From assembly GCA_937893145.1 (NCBI GenBank), contig CALBJW010000054.1, forward strand, positions 1 to 27,011: a DNA stretch of 27,011 bases. Direction: 5' to 3'. Position 1 is the first letter of the stretch, and each line of letters begins with the position of its first letter. This stretch comes from an uncultured Prevotellaceae bacterium. GTDB taxonomy: Bacteria > Bacteroidota > Bacteroidia > Bacteroidales > Bacteroidaceae. Positions 16,932 through 24,857 of this stretch are shown here, in pieces. A program made the translations under genes and the position numbers. Under the pieces are notes generated by a model that ran no database searches, was not told the DNA's origin, and saw only the letters and a program-made list of their open reading frames with translations.

Positions 16932-17066
16932 AATAATCCATAATACAAAAAGAGAGTATAAGTATCAGAGTTTATTCCCTATACAACTCATCTTATCAAG
17001 ATTAAAAAAATAGACGAACCCACTGTTTACTGCAGAAATGCTGATTGTCAGTGAGCCTATTGTTCC

Positions 17067-17108
17067 AAAAAAGAACCTCGAAAGTTTTTTGTCCAACTTT
17101 CGAGGTTC
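17067..17108 (-). terminator. Intrinsic terminator of dapA
   Basis: A perfect 14-base stem (GAACCTCGAAAGTT at 17073-17086, complement at 17095-17108, 8-base loop) is followed on the minus strand by TTTTTT (17072-17067). It begins 50 bases after the dapA stop. Confidence 0.85.
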
Positions 17109-17157
17109 ATATCAAAATTGCTACTTCTTCAATATTTTATAATAGTATTTCACTTTT

Positions 17158-18051
17158 TTAGCACTTAATGTTCAATTCCTTCACAATCTCACTAATCTGT
17201 CCGAAAGTAGTGATGCGGGCAGGAACGAGAGGAAGACGGAGCTGGTTCTCGATGAGTCCCATTGAGTTCATCATTGCCTTTACACCTGCAGGGTTACCAT
17301 CCACGAAGAGGAGTTTGAAGAGTTCTGTGAACTTGTGGTGAATAGTGAGAGCATTGTTGTAGTCGCCATTAAGGGCGAGGCGAACCATACGACTGAACTC
17401 CTTTGGAAGAGCATTACCAATAACCGAGATTACACCAGCTGCACCAAGAGTGATGAGTGGGAATGTGATACCATCATCGCCCGAAATGACATCGAAGTCA
17501 GCAGGTTTGTTCTTGATGATATCGTCAATCTGTGTGAAGTTGCCCGAAGCCTCCTTGATAGCCACGATATTTTCACAGTCGTTAGCAAGACGAAGAGTAG
17601 TCTCAGCAGTCATGTTGACACCAACTCGACCAGGAACATTGTAGAGAACTACTGGCACTGGACTTGCTTCTGCTATTGCCTTGAAATGCTGATAAAGACC
17701 TTCCTGTGAAGGTTTGTTGTAGTATGGACAAACGGAAAGGATACCGTCAATGCCCTTGAAGTCAAAGTTCTTGATTGTTTCCACAACGGCTGCTGTGTTA
17801 TTTCCACCCATACCGAGAAGAATTGGAAGACGACCTTGAACCTTTTCCTGAATAATCTGAATAATATTCTGCTTCTCCTCTGCTGTGAGACATGGTGTCT
17901 CGGCTGTGGTTGCGAGGATGCAAAGAAAATCAATACCGTTTGAGAGCTGATAGTCGAGAACTCGTCGGAGTGCTGTGTAGTCAACCTCACCTGTTGAGGT
18001 GAAAGGGGTGATGAGTGCTACTCCAAGTCCCTTGAATTTGTTGCGTGCCAT
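17158..18051 (-). CDS. dapA: 4-hydroxy-tetrahydrodipicolinate synthase (DapA)
   Basis: Condenses pyruvate with aspartate semialdehyde, the first committed step to diaminopimelate and lysine. 297 residues, usual length. TIM-barrel class I aldolase signatures: the ATTAETP segment (47-53, in place of the common GTTGE), CPYYNKP (108-114), YNVPGR (Y137, R142) and the Schiff-base lysine in AIKEASG (K166). SGDDG and the GAAGVISVIGN segment follow. It stands alone on the minus strand, diverging from ligA, with its own promoter and a clear terminator. It feeds the DapL/DapF pair 12-14 kb away. Confidence 0.96.
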   Translation of the reverse strand: MARNKFKGLGVALITPFTSTGEVDYTALRRVLDYQLSNGIDFLCILATTAETPCLTAEEKQNIIQIIQEKVQGRLPILLGMGGNNTAAVVETIKNFDFKGIDGILSVCPYYNKPSQEGLYQHFKAIAEASPVPVVLYNVPGRVGVNMTAETTLRLANDCENIVAIKEASGNFTQIDDIIKNKPADFDVISGDDGITFPLITLGAAGVISVIGNALPKEFSRMVRLALNGDYNNALTIHHKFTELFKLLFVDGNPAGVKAMMNSMGLIENQLRLPLVPARITTFGQISEIVKELNIKC

Positions 18052-18134
18052 AAATAATTATGTGTATTGCAATATTTATATGTTTTTGTCAAAATAATGT
18101 GCGGAAGCAAGAATGCATTACGCAAATAGTGGTG

Positions 18135-18142
18135 CAAAGATA
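18135..18142 (-). promoter_or_regulatory. -7 box of dapA promoter
   Basis: TATCTTTG then CACC on the minus strand. A TTAG lies 21 bases upstream. A tandem TACGAATTA repeat (18141-18149, 18152-18160) fills the spacer and could be an operator. Confidence 0.55.
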
Positions 18143-18194
18143 CGAATTAATTACGAATTACGACTAAAAATTCTTTTATTATTTCTTTTTTTTT

Positions 18195-18202
18195 TAACTT
18201 TG
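18195..18202 (+). promoter_or_regulatory. -7 box of ligA promoter
   Basis: TAACTTTG then CATAA, 49 bases before the ligA ATG, preceded by a T-rich tract. It faces away from the dapA promoter 53 bases to the left. Confidence 0.55.
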
Positions 18203-18251
18203 CATAAAAGAACTTACGTAAAGTACACATTTTCCAAGTTTACTTATCACA

Positions 18252-20294
18252 ATGACACCTCAAGAAGAAATACTTCAGCTTCGCAAAGAACTGGAACAGC
18301 ACAACTACAATTACTATGTGTTGAACCAACCTACAATAACCGACTACGAATTTGACCAGATGATGCGCCACCTTCAGGACTTAGAGGAACAGCATCCAGA
18401 GATGGCTGACCCTAACTCCCCTACTCAGCGTGTAGGTTCCGACCTCAACCAACAGTTTAAGTCGGTGGCACACAAATACCCTATGCTCTCACTCTCAAAC
18501 ACATACAATGCTAATGAGGTGCGTGAGTTCTATGAACGTGTGCGAAGTGGACTTGAAGGAGAGGACTTCGACATCTGTTGTGAGATGAAGTACGATGGAC
18601 TGAGCATTTCCCTCACCTATGTTGATGGTGAACTCGTTCAGGCTGTTACTCGTGGTGATGGTGTTCGTGGTGATGATGTGACTGCAAACGTGCGTACCAT
18701 CAAGAGCATACCTCTCCGTCTTCGTGAAGGTAGCGGCTATCCTCACGAGTTCGAGATTCGTGGTGAGATTCTTATGCCTTGGACTTCGTTCGAAGCACTC
18801 AATGCTGAACGTGAAGCAAACGAGGAACAACTCTTTGCCAATCCTCGCAATGCAGCATCAGGCACATTGAAGTCTCAAAAATCAGAACTTGTTGCACAAC
18901 GTAAACTTGATGCATACCTATATTATTTATTAGGAGAGAACGAACCACCATCACTCTTCAGTCAACCATGCTCGGTAGATTTCAGCAATGGTCGTCACTA
19001 CGAGAATCTTCAGGAGGCAGAGAAATGGGGATTCAAGATTTCGAAGGGAATGAAGAAGTGCAAGACTCTCGACGAGATACTTGAGTTCATCGACTATTGG
19101 GACAAAGAACGCAAGAATCTACCTGTAGCAACAGATGGTATTGTACTCAAGGTGAACAGCATTCGTCAGCAACGCCATCTTGGTTATACAGCGAAGAGTC
19201 CACGTTGGGCAATAGCATATAAGTTCAAGGCTGAACGTGCTTGCACACGACTCAACGAAGTGACTTATCAAGTAGGTCGTACGGGTGCCATCACTCCTGT
19301 TGCAAATATGAATCCTGTTCAGTTAGCAGGCACAATAGTCAAGCGTGCATCACTTCATAATGCCGACATCATCAATGAGTTAGACCTTCATATTGGAGAT
19401 ATGGTTTATGTGGAGAAAGGCGGCGAAATCATTCCTAAGGTCGTTGGTGTAGATAAGGAACAACGTACTGCTGACCTACAGAAAGTGACCTTTATCGACA
19501 CATGTCCTGAGTGTGGAGCCCAACTTGTTCGATATGAAGGCGAGGCTGCCCACTACTGTCCAAACGAGACTTCTTGTCCTCCTCAGATTAAGGGAAGAAT
19601 AGAACATTTCATCTCTCGCAAGGCTATGAACATAGACAGTCTCGGACCTGAAACAGTAGATGATTTCTATCAGCGTGGACTTATAAGCAATGTTGCCGAC
19701 CTATACACTTTGAATGCAGGACAGATAGCCAACTACAACAAGAACCGCACCATCAGTGCCGTGAAGGCTGTCAATGCTATCAAGGCAAGTACAGAAGTGC
19801 CATTCGAGCGTGTCGTGTTTGCCATCGGCATTCGTTTTGTGGGTGAAACAACTGCGAAACTTCTTGCTCGACACTTCAAGACGATGGATGCCCTCCGCAA
19901 TGCTACACTCGAACAACTCCTTAATGTGGACGGTGTTGGTCAGGTCATTGCCGAAAGCATCATACGTTTCTTCCGCGATGAGAAGAACATTGACATCCTC
20001 AATCGTCTGCAAGAGGCAGGACTTCAGTTCTCTCTCTCAGAAGAAGCACTTGCAGGTCAAACAGACAAACTTGCAGGCAAGAGCATCGTGATTAGTGGTG
20101 TCTTCACACAGCATTCACGCGATGAATACAAAGCTCTCATCGAAAAGAATGGTGGCAAGAATGTAGGCAGCATCTCAAAGAACACCTCCTTCATCCTTGC
20201 AGGCGACAATATGGGTCCTGCAAAACTTGAGAAAGCATCAAAACTCGGCATCAAGATAATGAACGAAGAGGAATTTCTCGAACTGATTAACTAA
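18252..20294 (+). CDS. ligA: NAD-dependent DNA ligase (LigA)
   Basis: Seals nicks in replication and repair using NAD+. 680 residues, normal length. The N-terminal Ia domain (NYNYYVLNQPTITDYEFD, about 18-35) precedes the adenylation domain with the nucleotidyl lysine in CEMKYDGLS (K113) and TRGDGVRGDDVT. An OB fold follows (VGRTGAITPVA). A Cys4 zinc finger (CPECGAQL, then YCPNETSCP, about 417-440), HhH repeats (GIRFVGETTAKLL, VDGVGQVIAESI) and a BRCT domain (about 607-680, SIVISGVF) complete the protein. The ATG at 18252 fits the family N-terminus. A shorter ATG is not needed. Confidence 0.97.
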   Translation: MTPQEEILQLRKELEQHNYNYYVLNQPTITDYEFDQMMRHLQDLEEQHPEMADPNSPTQRVGSDLNQQFKSVAHKYPMLSLSNTYNANEVREFYERVRSGLEGEDFDICCEMKYDGLSISLTYVDGELVQAVTRGDGVRGDDVTANVRTIKSIPLRLREGSGYPHEFEIRGEILMPWTSFEALNAEREANEEQLFANPRNAASGTLKSQKSELVAQRKLDAYLYYLLGENEPPSLFSQPCSVDFSNGRHYENLQEAEKWGFKISKGMKKCKTLDEILEFIDYWDKERKNLPVATDGIVLKVNSIRQQRHLGYTAKSPRWAIAYKFKAERACTRLNEVTYQVGRTGAITPVANMNPVQLAGTIVKRASLHNADIINELDLHIGDMVYVEKGGEIIPKVVGVDKEQRTADLQKVTFIDTCPECGAQLVRYEGEAAHYCPNETSCPPQIKGRIEHFISRKAMNIDSLGPETVDDFYQRGLISNVADLYTLNAGQIANYNKNRTISAVKAVNAIKASTEVPFERVVFAIGIRFVGETTAKLLARHFKTMDALRNATLEQLLNVDGVGQVIAESIIRFFRDEKNIDILNRLQEAGLQFSLSEEALAGQTDKLAGKSIVISGVFTQHSRDEYKALIEKNGGKNVGSISKNTSFILAGDNMGPAKLEKASKLGIKIMNEEEFLELIN

Positions 20295-20316
20295 TAGTAA
20301 TTTCCATTCTTGACAG

Positions 20317-20371
20317 ACCGAATGCAAAAACTCGCACTATCATCACTGACGGTGCGAGGGATGAGCTCGGT
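20317..20371. terminator. Nested hairpin between convergent ligA and the TonB_C gene
   Basis: The inner stem is CTCGCAC (20331-20337) with GTGCGAG (20352-20358). The outer ACCGA (20317-20321) pairs with TCGGT (20367-20371). It lies between convergent genes and could end transcripts from either side. There is no long T-run. Confidence 0.4.
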
Positions 20372-20415
20372 ATGTTATTAACTTTAACTATTATATTAAC
20401 GCGTTATGTTGTGAC

Positions 20416-21648
20416 TTATTTGTCTTGTAGTACCTGCTGATAGTTTGTGGGGAGTGCTTGGCGAGTCCACACTTCGGTGAACTTGTTGCCCACTTTGTCA
20501 AAGTGGGATTTGAGGAATTTGTTGTCATCCACCCATTCTATAAGTTGACTGCCATCTTCTGGCCATTCAAGTATGCTACCGTCTTCATTGTAAACGACCG
20601 GGCGAAGGAACACTACCCCGTACAATTTGTTTTCTTGTTTGCTATTGTCCAGTATGGAAACATAGACATCTTTGTCATATATTGAGTATTTATCATAAGT
20701 GTATGGCAACAAGTCGGTGCTGTTCACTTTCTTCAGTCCTTCACAATACCAACACCCAAAGAAACGATTCTCCGCTGTATGTGCAGGAACATCTTTCATA
20801 AGGGAAAGAGCCCTTCTTATTGACTGGGGAATCTTGCTTTCATCAGCATCGTAATATTCTGTTGTATAAGCATTAAGAGGAAATAGTGACTGGGATATTT
20901 TTTCCACATTGTACCATTTCATTTTGAAAGCTTGTCTGTTGCTATCAAAAACTCTGGTACCATGACCGCCATGCTTAGAGGAGTCACAAGGAACATCCAC
21001 ATCACCCGTGTATCTTATCTTTTGGCTGTCATTATTATAAAATACGAACGCAGTTTCTTCTTTCAGGTCGTGATTCAAATTTATCTGAATGTCTATGGAA
21101 TTTGTACATAGTTTGTACTGGGAGAAATAAGGCAGCATAGATGGTTTGCCGTTGCTGAAAGAGAGTGCAGCCAGTCGGTACAGTCCTTTCGGATTTTCCT
21201 TGCACCCTTCAGACTTCATGTTTATATCATCTATAACAACATTCACATCCAGACTATCTGCAGATGGATTGGTGTTGAGTTTGAAAGTGACAGGCAGCAT
21301 GAAACGTGACTTGACTGCCTTACCTTTGAGTTTTGCAGGAATCCACTTAGGCATCATGCTTACAACTCTTAATGCCTCACGACTAAGGTCTTCGTGAGGA
21401 GAACTTTCCACTTCAGGATTTATGATTTTACCATCCTTATCTACCACAAATCGAACAAGAACTTTGCCTTGTATGTTAAGCTGAGCGCATCGAGAAGGAT
21501 AATACAGGTGGTCAAGGATGAATGCTTGCATTTCAGCAATACCTCCAGGGAAGACTGCCTTTGTGTCTGGAGCAGGAAACTCTTTGTTCTGTGCAAATAC
21601 AAAGAGGGAAAGTACAAGCATCAGAAGAGTAAATGATATTCTTTTCAT
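20416..21648 (-). CDS. Secreted TonB C-terminal-domain protein with lipocalin-like repeats
   Basis: 410 residues. An N-terminal hydrophobic signal (about 1-19, FVFAQ end) serves as signal peptide or short anchor. A TonB_C-type domain spans about 30-125: FPGGIAEMQAFI, LNIQGKVLVRFVVDKDGKI, EALRVVSMMPKWIPAKLKGK and FMLPVTFKL, the pattern of Bacteroidetes energy-transducer homologues. After it come two segments (about 150-270 and 295-405) with GLYRLAALSF and FFGCWYCEG starts. The second ends VDDNKFLKSHFDKVGNKFTEVWTRQ, resembling DUF4488/lipocalin-like domains. This last call is from pattern memory. There is no Pro-rich TonB spacer, so it is unlikely to span the periplasm. It sits 18 bases after a TM protein and its sigma factor, likely in one operon. 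Confidence 0.7.
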   Translation of the reverse strand: MKRISFTLLMLVLSLFVFAQNKEFPAPDTKAVFPGGIAEMQAFILDHLYYPSRCAQLNIQGKVLVRFVVDKDGKIINPEVESSPHEDLSREALRVVSMMPKWIPAKLKGKAVKSRFMLPVTFKLNTNPSADSLDVNVVIDDINMKSEGCKENPKGLYRLAALSFSNGKPSMLPYFSQYKLCTNSIDIQINLNHDLKEETAFVFYNNDSQKIRYTGDVDVPCDSSKHGGHGTRVFDSNRQAFKMKWYNVEKISQSLFPLNAYTTEYYDADESKIPQSIRRALSLMKDVPAHTAENRFFGCWYCEGLKKVNSTDLLPYTYDKYSIYDKDVYVSILDNSKQENKLYGVVFLRPVVYNEDGSILEWPEDGSQLIEWVDDNKFLKSHFDKVGNKFTEVWTRQALPTNYQQVLQDK

Positions 21649-21666
21649 AATGAGAGAGGAGATGGT

Positions 21667-22233
21667 TTATTGGTTATTTAAGGTATTGTCTGTTGGCAGT
21701 GGCAAAGTATCAGAATCAGACTCAGCCTGTAATTGTCCCAGAGAAACTATATTCGTCTCAAACTGATTTGTAAGTTCTTCTATAATATAAGGTAAATCAT
21801 GATGGATGCGTGGTGAAACAGTAATCTCATCAAGCATTTCCTGATATTCGTTTACTTCTATTTCAGGCAAAAAGTCAATGCTATAATTCTCATCAGTATT
21901 TGAGTGGGAATGAGAATGCTGTTCTTTATCCGTCTTTGCTAACGGAGAATTAGATGTTGCATATACTTCATGCTTTATTATACATGTGGTATCCTTGAAT
22001 GTAGGTTTGCTGCTTACGATATTATCATGAGGTTTCTCCTGTTTAGGGAAAGCAAAGAATCCCACAACAGCAACTGCTGCAATACCTGATACCCACTTCA
22101 AATATCCAAATGTACCAATATTCTTGTGTCTTTTCTGTTCAAGAATCCTGTCATACTCATCAGCACCAGGCTTCAGCTCTGCCATAATCTGCTGGTAGAG
22201 TTCTTCATCATTATATTTATTGTGCTGCTTCAT
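21667..22233 (-). CDS. Single-TM protein, putative anti-sigma factor
   Basis: 188 residues. The N-terminal cytoplasmic part (1-42) has acidic and basic helices (DEELYQQIMAEL, DEYDRILEQKR). One TM helix (about 43-62, YLKWVSGIAAVAVVGFFAF) is followed by a polar periplasmic region of about 125 residues rich in His, Ser, Asp and Glu (EQHSHSHSNTDEN). It has no DUF4974 or FecR signature that I can see and no recognisable zinc anti-sigma HxxxCxxC motif. Its ATG overlaps the sigma-factor stop by four bases (ATGA), which is the main reason to suggest anti-sigma function. A gene for a TonB_C protein follows in the same direction. Confidence 0.6.
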   Translation of the reverse strand: MKQHNKYNDEELYQQIMAELKPGADEYDRILEQKRHKNIGTFGYLKWVSGIAAVAVVGFFAFPKQEKPHDNIVSSKPTFKDTTCIIKHEVYATSNSPLAKTDKEQHSHSHSNTDENYSIDFLPEIEVNEYQEMLDEITVSPRIHHDLPYIIEELTNQFETNIVSLGQLQAESDSDTLPLPTDNTLNNQ

Positions 22234-22721
22234 TGGCCATTAAGTATTTTTATTAGTTTTGATTTTGCTGCGGAGAGCATACTTTTGACCGATGGCTTCG
22301 GTATGTTCAGTTCATGTGCTATGTCCTCTGCCGACTGGTCCTCTATAAAGCGTTTGCGAACAAGTTGCTGTTCGCGAGGCGAGAGACGATTGATGGCAGA
22401 ATCTATCTGCTCTTGAGTCTCTTGGGCAATGACATCATTGTCTGCCGAATAGGTTGTACAAGCTTGTGTCTCACTTGTTGATTTCACGATTGTCATCTGC
22501 CTTCGTTTGTACTTTTCCACACAGATATTCTTAGCAACCGTGATGGCAAGTGAATTGAGATTACGGTCGGCATCAAGGCGTTCGCAATAGTTCCACAAAC
22601 GAACAAGTGCATCCTGTGCAACATCCTCAGCATCTTCCATGTTACCGAAGAAATCACACCCCACTTTGACCATCAGAGATCTCAACACAGGTACTGTTTG
22701 TTCAAATTCTTTGCGATTCAT
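22230..22721 (-). CDS. ECF-type RNA polymerase sigma factor (second system)
   Basis: 163 residues. Region 2 is about 8-80 (VPVLRSLMVKVGCDFFGN, then DAEDVAQDALVRLWN; SLAITVAKNICVEKYKRRQ). Region 4 is about 108-158, with the HTH SAEDIAHELNIPKPSVKSML. The linker between regions is Ser/Thr-rich. It is first in a minus-strand set with the TM protein (ATGA overlap) and the TonB_C gene. I see no TAnnTTTG box just upstream, so it may be self-controlled or use another promoter type. Confidence 0.9.
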   Translation of the reverse strand: MNRKEFEQTVPVLRSLMVKVGCDFFGNMEDAEDVAQDALVRLWNYCERLDADRNLNSLAITVAKNICVEKYKRRQMTIVKSTSETQACTTYSADNDVIAQETQEQIDSAINRLSPREQQLVRKRFIEDQSAEDIAHELNIPKPSVKSMLSAAKSKLIKILNGQ

Positions 22722-22822
22722 TCTACTATATATACTGCAAAAAGGAGAAATAGTTAAGTGTCAATTATGCTTTTTTTTGAAATTATTCGAAATTTGAGAC
22801 TATTCCCCAGCATAAACACAAT

Positions 22823-22852
22823 AGAGGTCTGCCAAGTGTTTGACAGACCTCT
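22823..22852 (-). terminator. Hairpin after the nitroreductase gene
   Basis: AGAGGTCTG (22823-22831) pairs with CAGACCTCT (22844-22852). Inside it, CAA/TTG can also pair across one mismatch. It starts 26 bases past the nitroreductase stop and lacks a strong T-run on the minus strand. Confidence 0.5.
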
Positions 22853-22877
22853 TATACATATTTATTTATAATATTTT

Positions 22878-23615
22878 CTACAGGAATCCTTGTTGTTTCA
22901 ATGCCTCAATCATACCGGCAGACATAGCCTCGTTGTCAGACTTTGTGTAACGGAGGTCTGTGAAGACCTGAGCGAGAGTGAGTTTATCATTGATTTCGAC
23001 GAAACGCTTATTCTCTGGGAGCGACTCCTTGTGAGAATAGATGCGGTCGATGTCGTTGTCTGTATATTCGTGATAATACTCCGAGTGGATGAAACCTTCG
23101 AGTGGAAGACGATCAGTCTGAGCTGGGTCTTCATCAGGCCATCCAACTGTGATTGTTGCCACAGGGAATGTGAGTTTTGGAAGTCGAAGAGCTTCGATGA
23201 TGCCGAGCGGATTATAGACTGTTGTGCCAAGATAACAAGTGCCAAGTCCTACTTCTTCTGCAAGAGTTGTGAAGTTCTGAGCGAAGAGGAGCGTGTCGCT
23301 CATAGCATTGATGAAAGAGAGGAAATTGTCATATCCAGGAGTAGCCTGGCGCTGATTGCACCATTCGGTGAATCGATTGAAGTCAGCACAGAAAGTGATT
23401 ACTACTGGTGCGCCTGTAACCATTGGCTGGTTGAAGTGATGTGGAGCAAGTGCAGCCTTGCCCTCAGCTGAGCGTGTCACTACTGCGCTATAAAGCTGAA
23501 TGTTGCCCATTGTTGCTGCACGAGCAGCGGTGTTGAGAAGTTCGTCAAGGAGTTCGGGGCTAACATCGTCGTCCTTGTACTTACGGATAGTTTTTCTTTC
23601 TTTTATGGAGGCCAT
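22878..23615 (-). CDS. Nitroreductase-family FMN oxidoreductase (NfsA-like)
   Basis: 245 residues. The N-terminal SIKERKTIRKYKDDDVS (3-19) carries the basic FMN-phosphate-binding pattern. AARAATMGNIQLYSAVVTR (31-49) follows. FAQNFTTLAEEVGLGTCYLGTT (about 110-131) is the segment common to nitroreductases, with LPKLTFPVATITVGWPDEDP after it. Family members reduce nitro, quinone or flavin substrates with NAD(P)H; the substrate here is unknown. It is alone on the minus strand, with its own -7 box and a downstream hairpin, and diverges from the operon at 23837. Confidence 0.88.
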   Translation of the reverse strand: MASIKERKTIRKYKDDDVSPELLDELLNTAARAATMGNIQLYSAVVTRSAEGKAALAPHHFNQPMVTGAPVVITFCADFNRFTEWCNQRQATPGYDNFLSFINAMSDTLLFAQNFTTLAEEVGLGTCYLGTTVYNPLGIIEALRLPKLTFPVATITVGWPDEDPAQTDRLPLEGFIHSEYYHEYTDNDIDRIYSHKESLPENKRFVEINDKLTLAQVFTDLRYTKSDNEAMSAGMIEALKQQGFL

Positions 23616-23703
23616 AATGTTTTGGGGTTAGTAAAACTGTAGGGAGACGTGAACACACGTTGATTTTTCACAATAATAATGAATGTTTCCCCCTTTTTCG
23701 TGG

Positions 23704-23711
23704 CAAAGATA
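23704..23711 (-). promoter_or_regulatory. -7 box for the nitroreductase gene
   Basis: TATCTTTG then CCACG on the minus strand, giving a leader of about 80 bases. No clear -33 element. Confidence 0.5.
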
Positions 23712-23751
23712 GAGATATTTCCTCGAAATAAGAAATTTAGAGTGAAGAAAT

Positions 23752-23782
23752 TTTGATGATTACAAATAAATGACTATATTTG
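23752..23782 (+). promoter_or_regulatory. Near-consensus Bacteroidetes promoter for the 23837-26288 operon
   Basis: TTTG (23752-23755), 19-base spacer, TATATTTG (23775-23782). This is an excellent match to TTTG-N19-TAnnTTTG. Next downstream is the gene starting at 23837. Confidence 0.75.
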
Positions 23783-23836
23783 CCCTGTATTAGATAAACA
23801 TAAAGTCATTATTCTATTAAAAACTAATCAAACGAA

Positions 23837-24490
23837 GTGCCACCTATTAACACTATCTCATTACGTATCCTAAATGCTGTCATCGACTTCGGGATGGACA
23901 ATCTGCGTAAGGCAGTTGAGCCATCAGAAGGGAATGAGTGTGCTGACAACGATGCTCGCACTGCCCTTCTCTCAATCATTGACAACATCATAATGGACTA
24001 CCGCCCTGAGGGTGTAATTACTGAGGTGCGTCCAAAGGTTTTGGAATGTGATGTGGTTCGTTTCCAGAACAAGAAGGACAAGTGGGTGGCATTTGTAGGT
24101 ATTCTTGATGGATACCCATACGAGATTTTTACGGGTGTGCTCGACGATGAGGACGGACTTGTTCTTCCTAAATCGTGCAATGGCGGACACATCATCAAGA
24201 ATGTGGACGAGGATGGCAACAAGAGATATGACTTCCAGTTCACAAATAAGCGTGGTTACAAGATTACTGTTGAAGGACTCAGCGAGAAATTCAACAAGGA
24301 ATATTGGAACTACGCTAAACTTATTAGTGGCATATTGCGCTACAGAATGCCTATAGCAAATGTAGTTAAACTCGTTGACAGTCTGCAACTTGAAAATGAG
24401 AATATCAACACATGGACATCGGGCGTATCAAAGATTCTGAAGCGATACACTAACGATCCTACTTCTGACACCGAAGAAAAAACAATATAA
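23837..24490 (+). CDS. Stand-alone homologue of the class II ribonucleotide reductase C-terminal region
   Basis: 217 residues from GTG 23837. An in-frame TAA at 23825 prevents a longer start; the first ATG is at residue 20. The protein body (RPKVLECDVVRFQNKKDKWV, then FVGILDGYPYEIFTG, DDEDGLVLPKS, YDFQFTNKRGYKITVEGLS, KEYWNYAKLISGILRYRMPI) resembles, from family knowledge, the part of Bacteroidetes adenosylcobalamin-dependent ribonucleotide reductases after the catalytic barrel (TSCPD-type domain). The usual Cys-rich zinc tail is missing; the protein ends at SDTEEKTI. It has no glycyl radical or active-site barrel, so it cannot reduce nucleotides alone. The promoter and intact frame argue for a real gene rather than a remnant. 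folB starts three bases later. Confidence 0.65.
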   Translation: MPPINTISLRILNAVIDFGMDNLRKAVEPSEGNECADNDARTALLSIIDNIIMDYRPEGVITEVRPKVLECDVVRFQNKKDKWVAFVGILDGYPYEIFTGVLDDEDGLVLPKSCNGGHIIKNVDEDGNKRYDFQFTNKRGYKITVEGLSEKFNKEYWNYAKLISGILRYRMPIANVVKLVDSLQLENENINTWTSGVSKILKRYTNDPTSDTEEKTI

Positions 24491-24493
24491 ATT

Positions 24494-24844
24494 ATGCACA
24501 GCATTATCCTTAAAGGAGTAAGAATATATGCCTACCACGGCGTTCTGCCTCAGGAAAGGACAGTGGGAGCATATTTCACTATAGACATAAAACTCGATAC
24601 CGACTTCACAAGAGCCATCGATACCGATGAACTTGAAGGCACTATAAGTTATGCAGATGTGCTCGATGTGGTGAAACGCGAGATGGCAATACCGTCCAAA
24701 CTAATTGAACATGTGGGCGGAAGAATTGTGAAGGCACTTAAATCCGAGTTTAATAATATAAATAAGGTGTACCTCCGCATAATGAAGGAAAACCCACCTA
24801 TGGGTGGTGACCTCGAGGGGGCAGGTATAGAAATCATTAATTAA
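24494..24844 (+). CDS. folB: Dihydroneopterin aldolase (FolB)
   Basis: Folate biosynthesis: converts 7,8-dihydroneopterin to 6-hydroxymethyl-dihydropterin and glycolaldehyde. 116 residues, normal for the family. ILKGVRIYAYHGVLPQERTV (5-24) contains the conserved glutamate (E21). ISYADVLDVV (51-60) carries the tyrosine. LIEHVGGRIV and the catalytic-lysine segment KENPPMGGD near the end complete the tunnel-fold signature. It is three bases after the upstream gene's stop and 13 bases before the transporter, so it is part of one transcript. Confidence 0.94.
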   Translation: MHSIILKGVRIYAYHGVLPQERTVGAYFTIDIKLDTDFTRAIDTDELEGTISYADVLDVVKREMAIPSKLIEHVGGRIVKALKSEFNNINKVYLRIMKENPPMGGDLEGAGIEIIN

Positions 24845-24857
24845 AAACCTAATCTAT

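Noticed and set aside
23739..23756. Third remnant of the RAGTGAA element (AGAGTGAAGAAATTTT)
   Set aside because: Only one heptamer and a short A/T stretch match; core and second arm are missing, so chance is enough.
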